5,594 bases of DNA from NCBI GenBank assembly GCA_019313725.1, contig JAFDAT010000301.1, forward strand, positions 1 to 5,594, written 5' to 3'. This stretch comes from Deltaproteobacteria bacterium. GTDB taxonomy: Bacteria > Desulfobacterota > Desulfobacteria > Desulfobacterales > B30-G6. Under the pieces are notes generated by a model, which had not been told where the DNA came from, ran no database searches, and was given only the letters and a program-made list of their open reading frames with translations. This document shows positions 1 to 5,152 of the stretch, one piece after another. The number at the start of each line of letters is the position of its first letter. The first letter of the stretch is position 1. A program made the position numbers and the translations under genes.

Positions 1-328
1 CGACCCGGGGCGACAACGCGTGCAGCCGTTTGAGAAACGCTTCGGGAGCAATGGCGGCAAGGGCCGGATAGTATTCAATCCAAAGCGTGTTTACATGGCT
101 TGTCCGGAGAAATTCATTAAGTGCCGGCGACATGAAGTCTGCCACGGGAATCCTAATTTCTTTTGCCCCTGAAACGTTAAGGGCTTTGGCGATGTTTTCG
201 CCAGGATCGGTACCGACATCAAAGATAGCCCCGGCGGACGTCTGCCGAGCGGCGTCGACCACGGAGTGCGTGATCTCATGAGATTGCCATACAAATGAGA
301 GTATTGGGTTTGACGTTTTTATGGTCAT
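1..328 (-). CDS. N-terminal fragment of a probable TIM-barrel (nitronate monooxygenase-like) protein, possibly a multidomain synthase
   Basis: An open frame of 109 codons starts at ATG (326-328) and leaves the window at its left edge without a stop. An in-frame TAA lies two codons upstream of the ATG, so no earlier start is possible. A GGAGG sits at 343-347, but 14 nt away, which is longer than usual. The protein begins MTIKTSNPILSFVW. Its pattern of alternating strands and helices (a GAIFDVGTD stretch near residue 35, ADFMSPAL near 63, NTLWIEYYPA near 80) recalls the start of FMN-binding nitronate monooxygenase/PfaD-type TIM barrels, which also occur at the front of some polyketide synthases. 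That family call comes from memory of the fold pattern, and no catalytic residue is visible. The gene follows the acyltransferase gene on the same strand after 46 bp, so the two are probably co-transcribed. Coding is fairly sure; function is not. Confidence 0.65.
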   Translation of the reverse strand, partial: MTIKTSNPILSFVWQSHEITHSVVDAARQTSAGAIFDVGTDPGENIAKALNVSGAKEIRIPVADFMSPALNEFLRTSHVNTLWIEYYPALAAIAPEAFLKRLHALSPRV

Positions 329-342
329 GGTTTAAACGATTA

Positions 343-347
343 CCTCC
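343..347 (-). promoter_or_regulatory. Ribosome binding site of the left-edge gene
   Basis: GGAGG on the minus strand lies 14 nt before the ATG at 328. The spacing is long, but this is the only purine-rich match in the 46-bp gap. The upstream in-frame stop rules out an earlier start. Confidence 0.5.
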
Positions 348-374
348 AGTCGGATTTTCCGAAAACAACCCGGA

Positions 375-947
375 TCAAATGGGGTGGTCCCAACCTGCAT
401 TCCGATCAGCCTCGGCATGTCCCTCGGAAAGATTATTTTGTATCGCCCCCCTAAGTTCTTCAGAACTATCTATATCCAAGCCGCGGGGCACGGCAAAGGG
501 TTGACCCCATTCAATGGTTACCTTGCTGAAGGGTTTGGGTATCAGAAACCGATCCCAACTCCCCGCCATCCACGCCTTTTCAACGGACACAATGATGGGC
601 AGAATAACGCCGCCGGATATCTGGGCTATGCTGATAAGTCCGGGCTTGACAACGCCCCTGGGTCCCCTGGGCCCGTCCACGATATGAATAGCGACCAGAT
701 TCTTTTTCAGGGCTTCCGAGACGGCTGCCAGAGCGGACGTTCCACCTTTCGAACTGGATCCTCGTACCGGTATGAGTCCCAGTCGCTTAGCCAGCCTCGC
801 CGCCAACTCTCCGTCCTTGCTCTGACTGATCATGACAACAGGTTTGAAGTGCTTGACTCTCAGCATGGAGAGGTAGAAGCGCAGAAGATAGTAGCCCAGC
901 GGTATCAGAAAATTTATGACCAGGTAATGATATGGGTGGATAGCCAA
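375..947 (-). CDS. DUF374-family lysophospholipid acyltransferase, apparently lacking the motif I segment
   Basis: This 190-residue protein matches the DUF374 branch of the lysophospholipid/lipid A-type acyltransferases, inner-membrane enzymes that move acyl chains onto lipid acceptors. Visible in order are a hydrophobic N-terminal segment (about residues 8-30), the SQSKDGELAARL block (41-52), VRGSSSKGG (61-69), DGPRGPRG (91-98) and SWDRFLIPKPFSK (130-142). The C-terminus is charged and ends in a family-like EADRNAGW. The start is TTG at 945-947: an in-frame TAA at 960-962 excludes an earlier one, and AAGGGG lies 8 nt upstream. Family members I recall have about 35-40 more residues between the membrane segment and the SxSxDGE block, including a Trp-His motif that acts as motif I. 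Here residue 31 (V) runs straight into KHFKPVVMISQS. The enzyme may therefore be inactive or altered. The family call is firm; activity is doubtful. Confidence 0.88.
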   Translation of the reverse strand: MAIHPYHYLVINFLIPLGYYLLRFYLSMLRVKHFKPVVMISQSKDGELAARLAKRLGLIPVRGSSSKGGTSALAAVSEALKKNLVAIHIVDGPRGPRGVVKPGLISIAQISGGVILPIIVSVEKAWMAGSWDRFLIPKPFSKVTIEWGQPFAVPRGLDIDSSEELRGAIQNNLSEGHAEADRNAGWDHPI

Positions 948-955
948 TGCTCTGT

Positions 956-961
956 CCCCTT
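956..961 (-). promoter_or_regulatory. Ribosome binding site supporting the TTG start of the acyltransferase
   Basis: AAGGGG on the minus strand lies 8 nt before TTG 945-947 and overlaps the in-frame TAA at 960-962. No ATG or GTG is available in this frame between the TAA and the hydrophobic segment, so this site decides the start. Confidence 0.6.
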
Positions 962-1065
962 AAAACAGTAATGATTATGTCCGGTGGCTTAAAAACAAAG
1001 ATTGCGATTTTATAGTAATCCGTTTCAAGGAACGGCACATCCCCCGAAAAGGCCGGTTTTTCACC

Positions 1066-1094
1066 TTGACTTTGCAGTCCCCCGGCATTATTCA
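1066..1094 (+). promoter_or_regulatory. Possible sigma-70-type promoter before the GT39 gene
   Basis: TTGACT (1066-1071) and TATTCA (1089-1094) are separated by 17 bp, the optimal spacing. The expected transcription start falls at about 1101, which is the A of the preferred ATG, so the mRNA would be leaderless or nearly so. The -35 is good and the -10 is moderate. The match could be chance. Confidence 0.3.
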
Positions 1095-1100
1095 AGGGCC

Positions 1101-2678
1101 ATGGTTTCAACTTCCGATCGGTCCTATGTAATAATGGCATGGACCCTTCTGCTGGGTTGCCTGGTGCTTCGGATTCTGTACTCCAGCCTTTTTTTACTGG
1201 TGCCGGATGAAGCCTACTACTGGCAGTGGAGCCGACACCTGTCTCTGGGTTACCACGACCATCCCCCCATGATCGCTTGGACGATAAAACTGGCCACCCT
1301 GATTCTGGGGCAGACCGAAACCGCCGTAAGACTCCCGACGGTTCTCGCGCTTACGGTGGCATCCTTCTATCTCACCCTGGCCGCCCAGAGATGGTTCGGT
1401 GCCCAGGTCGCCTTTTACACGGCGCTCCTGACCCAATCGATTCTAGGTTTCAATGCCGCCGGGCTGTTGGCTACACCGGATGGATTACTAATCGCCGGAT
1501 GGGCCGGCGCCTGCTACCATGTGGCTGCAGCCTATGAAACCGGCAGGCTCTCACAATGGCTGCTGGGTGGCGCCTGGTTCGGATTCGGCATGTTGAGCAA
1601 ATACACCATGGTGTTGTTTCCGCCCCTGGCCTTTGCGTTCGGTCTTTTCCACCCGCAATATCGCCGGCGTCTGGCCGGAATCGGGCCCTATGCCGGCATT
1701 GTTCTGGGTATTCTTATGTTCATGCCGGTCATCATTTGGAATATAGACAGCGGGTGGAGTACTTTTCGCCACGTGGCCCACAAGGGTGGTGCCGATCGGG
1801 AGTGGGCGATCCAATTCCGTTATTTCGGAGACTTCGTGGGATCGCAGGCCGCCCTTCTCAGCCCTCTGGGCTTTGTTCTGTTGTTGATGGCCTGGTTTCT
1901 GCCCCTCAAAAAAACGTATCCTGGTCATCACTGGGTTCTGACCTATCTCTTTTTCACATCATTCCCGGTGATAGCAGCCTTCGCCCTTTTGAGTCTGCAT
2001 ACCCGCGTGGAAGGCAACTGGGCGGCACCCGGTTTTCTTGGTGCTGCCGTTATTGTGGCGGCGGCCGCCGGCAGACGGTTTGACGAGCCGTCGCGCTGGC
2101 TTTTTTTTATAAAAAAAATGTGGCCTTGGGCCGCAGTAACATCCTATGGTTTAACATTGCTCGTGCTGTTGCATCTTGTATATCCAGTCTTGCCCATACC
2201 GTCAAGCCTGGATCGCCTGAGCGAAGAAACAACCGGCTGGGATATTCTGGGTTTTAAATTAGACGTGCTGCAACAATCCATGCCGGATCCTCAGAGCACC
2301 TTCATCTTTGCTTTCAAGTATCAGGATGCCAGCACGCTGGCTTTTTATATGCCGGGGAAACCCGAGACCGTCAGTATCAACCGTTGGGGAAGGCCCAATG
2401 CTTATGACTACTGGTGGGATGATCGGGATCTGATCGGGATGGATGCAGTGGGGATCAGTAGCGATTCCCCTGAATACATGGAAAGGCTGCGCCAGGTATT
2501 TGCAACGGTCGAGCCGCCGCAGAAGGTAGCGATTTATCGGGCCGGCATTCCATTTTTTCAACACAAGACCGAAGCTCCCCTGTCAGAATACTATATTTAC
2601 CGCGCATTTGGATTCAAGGGCGGTGTGGGTTGGGAACCGCGAGATGCGACTGACATCAGGGCAGGCGCACCAAAATGA
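1101..2678 (+). CDS. GT39/ArnT-like polytopic membrane glycosyltransferase
   Basis: This 525-residue integral membrane protein belongs to the PMT/ArnT-type glycosyltransferases (GT39), which move a sugar from a polyprenyl-phosphate carrier onto lipid, glycan or protein on the outer face of the inner membrane. After the first membrane helix comes the family signature VPDEAYYW (34-41), whose Asp-Glu pair (36-37) sits where the catalytic acid is expected, then GYHDHPP (50-56). LATPDG (123-128) and MLSKYT (164-169) follow, and a loop carries RVEGNWAAP (302-310). Many hydrophobic helices fill residues 8 to about 365; the last 150 or so residues look soluble and extracytoplasmic. The frame is open back to TTG 1002, but that stretch is not hydrophobic and lacks a ribosome site, so ATG 1101 is preferred; ATG 1134 is possible. 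AAGGG lies only 2 nt before ATG 1101. Donor and acceptor cannot be told from sequence. An A/T homopolymer palindrome lies inside the gene at 2101-2118. Confidence 0.9.
   Translation: MVSTSDRSYVIMAWTLLLGCLVLRILYSSLFLLVPDEAYYWQWSRHLSLGYHDHPPMIAWTIKLATLILGQTETAVRLPTVLALTVASFYLTLAAQRWFGAQVAFYTALLTQSILGFNAAGLLATPDGLLIAGWAGACYHVAAAYETGRLSQWLLGGAWFGFGMLSKYTMVLFPPLAFAFGLFHPQYRRRLAGIGPYAGIVLGILMFMPVIIWNIDSGWSTFRHVAHKGGADREWAIQFRYFGDFVGSQAALLSPLGFVLLLMAWFLPLKKTYPGHHWVLTYLFFTSFPVIAAFALLSLHTRVEGNWAAPGFLGAAVIVAAAAGRRFDEPSRWLFFIKKMWPWAAVTSYGLTLLVLLHLVYPVLPIPSSLDRLSEETTGWDILGFKLDVLQQSMPDPQSTFIFAFKYQDASTLAFYMPGKPETVSINRWGRPNAYDYWWDDRDLIGMDAVGISSDSPEYMERLRQVFATVEPPQKVAIYRAGIPFFQHKTEAPLSEYYIYRAFGFKGGVGWEPRDATDIRAGAPK
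2101..2118. repeat. 18-bp perfect A/T palindrome of two 8-base homopolymers inside the GT39 gene
   Basis: Eight T, then AT, then eight A form a perfect inverted repeat. It is read in frame as Leu-Phe-Phe-Ile-Lys-Lys-Met at the start of a late membrane helix. Both runs are long enough to be slippage-prone. A one-base change would cut off the soluble C-terminal domain. Confidence 0.9.
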
Positions 2679-2707
2679 TATGCCTGTGAATCAAGTAAAC
2701 CTTAAGA

Positions 2708-2751
2708 CGCGAAGACTCAGAGAAATGATATGTATTCTTAGAGTCTTAGCG
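2708..2751. repeat. Imperfect inverted repeat (hairpin) between convergent genes; possible terminator or dispersed repeat
   Basis: Arms 2708-2724 and 2735-2751 match at 14 of 17 positions around a 10-nt loop, with AAGACTC/GAGTCTT as the core. The element sits midway between the convergent stops of the glycosyltransferase (2678) and htpG (2781), where a bidirectional terminator would be expected. Neither side has a proper T-tract, so classical intrinsic termination is weak. The arm wording (AAGACGCGAAGACTC, GAGTCTTAGCG) recalls the dispersed intergenic repeats built on 'AAGACGCGAAG' seen in many bacterial genomes. That is inference; only one copy is visible here. Confidence 0.6.
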
Positions 2752-2780
2752 CCTCGTGGCATATAATATTCAAAAGATAG

Positions 2781-4748
2781 CTATTCAGGTTGTGCCATGG
2801 CGTCGGCCATGAGTTCGCCCACCCGTTTGCTGAAATCGGCGGGGTCGTCAATTTTGCCCCCTTCGCTGATGACGGCCATATCATAGATAAGATGGCTGTA
2901 ATCTTTCAGCCTGGAATCTTCCTGGTCTTTTTCGAACAGGGTTTTGAACTGAGTCAGGGCAGGGTGCTCCATGTTCAATTCCAGAATACGTTTCGCCTTT
3001 TCCGGGCTCTGCCCGGAAGATTGGAGGATTTTTTCCATATACGCACTCATATCCTGCGCATTGCCGGAGAGGCATGATACGGAATGTTTCAAGCGGGTTG
3101 AGGGCTTGACTTCTTTAACATTCTCCTCCAGTTCGGATTTAATGAATTCGAAAAGGGAGTTGTATTCATCTTTCTTTTTTTCGTCGACGTCATCCAGGTC
3201 CAGGTCACCTTTTTCGGCACTTTTGAAGGGTTTGCCCTCATATTCGGGCAGGGACTGGGTCACCCATTCATCCACCGGATCGGTCATCAGCAGCACCTCG
3301 TATTCCTTTTCCTTAAGCTTTTCCAGGTGCGGACTGTTCAGCAGGGCGGAGAGATTGTCACCGGTGATGTAGTAGATCTCTTTCTGGTCCGCCTTCATAT
3401 TCTCGACGTAGGTCTTCAGTGAGACCCATTTGTCTTCCGAACGGGTGGTTTTATAACGGATGAGATGGGATATTTTTTCCCGGTTGTCAAAATCGGTGTG
3501 AACACCCTCTTTGAGCACCTGGCCGAAAGCGTCATAGAATTTGTCGTATGTTTCATCCTCCATCTTGGACAACAGGTCGAACAGCTTTTTAAGCATGTTT
3601 TTGCGGATATTGCGTACCAGGCGATCCTGCTGAAGAATCTCGCGGCTTACATTGAGATTGAGATCAGACGCATCCACCACACCCTTGACAAAGCGCATGT
3701 ACTCGGGAATGAGCTCCTTGCAGTCTTCCATGATAAAGACGCGCTTGGAATAAAGGTTCACGCCGTGTTTGCGGTCCACGTTGAAGAGGTCGAAGGGGGC
3801 CTGGGAGGGGATGTATAAAAGGGCGCTGTATTCGGTGGTCCCTTCCATCTTGAAGTGCAGCCGTTCCATGGGGTCTTCCCAATCGTGGCTGATATGTTTG
3901 TAAAACTCGTTGTACTCCTGGTCTGAAATGTCCTTTTTGTCCCTGGCCCAGATGGCTTTCATGGAGTTGAGGGTTTCTTCCTTGGTCACCCGGATGGTTT
4001 TATTCTTTTCCGGCCCGATGGGCTTACCGTCCTGGTCCAGTATCTGGTCCTCTTTGACGGGCTTGCCCTCGGCGTCGAGCACCGGCTCTTCGCGTTCGAC
4101 ATCCATGACAATGGGATAGGAGATAAAATCGGAATGTCGTTTGATGATGTCGCGGATGGTCCACTCTTCAGCGAAGTCTTTTTCTCCCTCTTCCTTTTCG
4201 CGCAGTTTGAGGATGACCGTGGTACCCCTGCCTTCTTTTTCGGTATCTTCGATGGCGTATTCACCATCCCCTTGGGACCACCACTTCACGGCGGTATCGG
4301 ACCCGGCTGCCCGGGTGATCAAAGTAACCTCATCCGCCACGATGAAGGCGCTGTAGAAACCTACGCCGAACTGTCCAATCAATTCGGGAGTGAAGGCACT
4401 CTCTTTTTTTGATTTTTCAAGGACTTCCAAAAAGGCGGTAGTTCCGCTTTTGGCTATGGTGCCGATATTTTCCATGATTTCGTCATGGGTCATGCCGGTG
4501 CCGTTATCGGCAATTTCAATGGTGCGATTATCGCTGTCCACGGTAATTTTGATCTTGAATTCGCCGTCTCCATCAAGAATATCAGGATCGGTCTGGGCCT
4601 TGAACCTGAGACGGTCGATGGCATCGGACGCGTTTGAAATCAATTCTCTCAGGAAAATGTCCTGGTTGGAATAGAGAGAGTTGATGATAAGCTTTAATAG
4701 CTGCTGAACTTCGGTTTTGAACTGATACGTCTGCTTTGCTGTGCCCAT
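2781..4748 (-). CDS. htpG: HtpG, bacterial Hsp90 molecular chaperone
   Basis: This complete 655-residue cytosolic Hsp90 is an ATP-driven dimeric chaperone that remodels client proteins, usually with DnaK. The GHKL ATPase domain shows LRELISNASDA (33-43, catalytic Glu35 and Mg-binding Asn39), DNGTGM (81-86), IGTIAKSGT (95-103) and GQFGVGFYSAF (125-135). The middle domain carries LNVSREILQQ (365-374) with the ATP-sensing Arg369. The C-terminal dimerisation domain ends in AQPE, with no MEEVD as expected in bacteria. It is slightly longer than the E. coli protein (about 624) partly because of a charged linker at 217-250 holding two similar 8-residue units. The start is ATG 4746-4748, with AAGGAGG 11 nt upstream; an in-frame ATG at 4785-4787 would add 13 residues but lacks a ribosome site. 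The gene is divergent from rho and has its own promoter. No CIRCE element is visible. Confidence 0.98.
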   Translation of the reverse strand: MGTAKQTYQFKTEVQQLLKLIINSLYSNQDIFLRELISNASDAIDRLRFKAQTDPDILDGDGEFKIKITVDSDNRTIEIADNGTGMTHDEIMENIGTIAKSGTTAFLEVLEKSKKESAFTPELIGQFGVGFYSAFIVADEVTLITRAAGSDTAVKWWSQGDGEYAIEDTEKEGRGTTVILKLREKEEGEKDFAEEWTIRDIIKRHSDFISYPIVMDVEREEPVLDAEGKPVKEDQILDQDGKPIGPEKNKTIRVTKEETLNSMKAIWARDKKDISDQEYNEFYKHISHDWEDPMERLHFKMEGTTEYSALLYIPSQAPFDLFNVDRKHGVNLYSKRVFIMEDCKELIPEYMRFVKGVVDASDLNLNVSREILQQDRLVRNIRKNMLKKLFDLLSKMEDETYDKFYDAFGQVLKEGVHTDFDNREKISHLIRYKTTRSEDKWVSLKTYVENMKADQKEIYYITGDNLSALLNSPHLEKLKEKEYEVLLMTDPVDEWVTQSLPEYEGKPFKSAEKGDLDLDDVDEKKKDEYNSLFEFIKSELEENVKEVKPSTRLKHSVSCLSGNAQDMSAYMEKILQSSGQSPEKAKRILELNMEHPALTQFKTLFEKDQEDSRLKDYSHLIYDMAVISEGGKIDDPADFSKRVGELMADAMAQPE

Positions 4749-4759
4749 GGTTGCTGTTT

Positions 4760-4766
4760 CCTCCTT
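4760..4766 (-). promoter_or_regulatory. Ribosome binding site of htpG
   Basis: AAGGAGG on the minus strand lies 11 nt before ATG 4746-4748. It selects this start over the in-frame ATG at 4785-4787, which has only a weak GCGAGA upstream. Confidence 0.75.
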
Positions 4767-4773
4767 GCATCGA

Positions 4774-4782
4774 TTATCCACA
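4774..4782 (+). promoter_or_regulatory. Perfect DnaA box (TTATCCACA) in the htpG leader
   Basis: TTATCCACA is the strongest form of the DnaA recognition sequence TTATNCACA. It lies between the predicted htpG transcription start (about 4826) and the htpG ribosome site. DnaA bound here could act on htpG transcription. A single 9-mer match may also be chance, but see the second box at 4826-4834. Confidence 0.45.
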
Positions 4783-4825
4783 GTCATTCTCGCGGAAGTT
4801 TCATATATCCGTACTGCTTGTCGGT

Positions 4826-4834
4826 TATGGATAA
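4826..4834 (-). promoter_or_regulatory. Near-consensus DnaA box overlapping the htpG transcription start
   Basis: TTATCCATA on the minus strand differs from TTATCCACA at one position. It overlaps the end of the predicted -10 and the start site of htpG, 43 bp from the perfect box and in the opposite orientation. On its own this would not be called. Confidence 0.25.
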
Positions 4835-4860
4835 AATAGTCGCTCGTTATCGAATGTCAA
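4833..4860 (-). promoter_or_regulatory. Sigma-70-type promoter of htpG
   Basis: The -35 is a perfect TTGACA (4855-4860 on the minus strand). It is followed after 16 bp by TATTTT (4833-4838) as the -10. Transcription would start near 4826, giving a leader of about 77 nt before the ATG. The upstream flank (4861-4910) is A/T-rich, like an UP element. There is no clear sigma-32 -10 (CCCCAT), so heat control, if any, is not visible. Confidence 0.6.
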
Positions 4861-4945
4861 GATATAAGATAATACATTGTAATCAAAAGATTAATAGTTC
4901 TATTCAGATGCAGGTTTGAAAACGGCCTCGGTATTCCAGGTGGTC

Positions 4946-4998
4946 AGGGGCCGAATTGTGTTTATCTTAATGGATAGACGCATTTTCGAATGGCCCCT
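4946..4998. other. Compound hairpin, candidate structured leader RNA upstream of rho
   Basis: An outer perfect 7-bp stem pairs AGGGGCC (4946-4952) with GGCCCCT (4992-4998). Inside it, GTGTTTATC (4958-4966) pairs with GATAGACGC (4973-4981) over 9 bp, with two G-U pairs on the plus-strand RNA and a 6-nt TTAATG loop. GAA (4953-4955) can also pair with TTC (4985-4987). The fold is better than expected for chance A/T-rich spacer and would lie in the rho 5' leader if transcription starts upstream. The family, if any, is not recognised. Confidence 0.45.
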
Positions 4999-5000
4999 AT

Positions 5001-5030
5001 GCAAAAATTAAGCAGGGGGTGTATCCCTGC
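5001..5030 (-). terminator. Possible intrinsic terminator on the minus strand (hairpin plus T-run)
   Basis: A perfect 6-bp stem (5012-5017 with 5025-5030, GCAGGG/CCCTGC) is followed on the minus strand by TTAATTTTTGC. It would stop transcripts coming from the rho side towards htpG. No gene that would need it is visible in the window, so it may guard htpG against antisense transcription or end a small RNA. The stem is short. On the plus strand it has no T-run and would act only as a leader hairpin. Confidence 0.35.
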
Positions 5031-5139
5031 ACATTTGCCCGGTGATCTGTTTTGTGCTAAGTTCATTAGAAACAGCTGTTCGGTTTTTCGGTGTAATTGG
5101 CGGATCAGACAGGGATTTCATGAATCAAGTAATTTGAAC

Positions 5140-5145
5140 GGGGAG
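5140..5145 (+). promoter_or_regulatory. Ribosome binding site supporting the TTG start of rho
   Basis: GGGGAG lies 7 nt before TTG 5153-5155. An in-frame TGA at 5135-5137 excludes earlier starts, and the cold-shock domain begins within five residues of the TTG, so this site fixes the start. Confidence 0.75.
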
Positions 5146-5152
5146 CAGAAAA

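Larger units (their letters stand above)
4749..5152. other. 404-bp divergent intergenic region between htpG and rho
   Basis: No frame here looks coding; stops are frequent in all frames. From left to right it holds the htpG ribosome site, a DnaA box, the htpG promoter, an A/T-rich stretch (4861-4920), a compound hairpin (4946-4998), a G/C hairpin (5012-5030), a 10-bp palindrome AACAGCTGTT (5071-5080) and the rho ribosome site. I could not find a convincing promoter for rho. None of this region encodes the missing Rho N-terminal subdomain. Confidence 0.8.

Noticed and set aside
91..294. A 67-codon minus-strand frame near the left edge
   Set aside because: It overlaps the frame starting at 328, which has the better protein character (strand-helix alternation, no stop to the edge) and a ribosome site.
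384..971. A 195-codon open frame on the plus strand opposite the acyltransferase
   Set aside because: Its protein has low-complexity, Pro/Gly/Arg-rich composition with no recognisable motif, and the opposite strand carries clear DUF374 blocks throughout.
1002..1100. N-terminal extension of the GT39 protein from TTG 1002
   Set aside because: The 33 extra residues are not hydrophobic, the TTG has no ribosome site, and the family normally starts shortly before the first membrane helix.
787..1140. A 117-codon minus-strand frame that could have supplied the missing acyltransferase N-terminus by frameshift
   Set aside because: It lacks a membrane helix, a Trp-His motif or any family resemblance, and it crosses the divergent promoter region.
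4749..4787. Upstream start of htpG at ATG 4785-4787
   Set aside because: It adds 13 residues absent from the family and lies upstream of the strong AAGGAGG, which points to ATG 4746-4748.
4788..4920. CIRCE/HrcA operator or sigma-32 promoter for htpG
   Set aside because: No TTAGCACTC-N9-GAGTGCTAA and no CCCCAT-type -10 could be found; the TTGACA/TATTTT promoter explains the region.
5071..5080. AACAGCTGTT perfect palindrome as an operator
   Set aside because: Ten bp with a common PvuII-type core is too short and too isolated to assign to a regulator.
4749..5152. Replication origin, suggested by the DnaA boxes and A/T-rich DNA
   Set aside because: There is only one perfect box and one near match, with no tandem array and no dnaA, dnaN, gidA or parAB neighbour.
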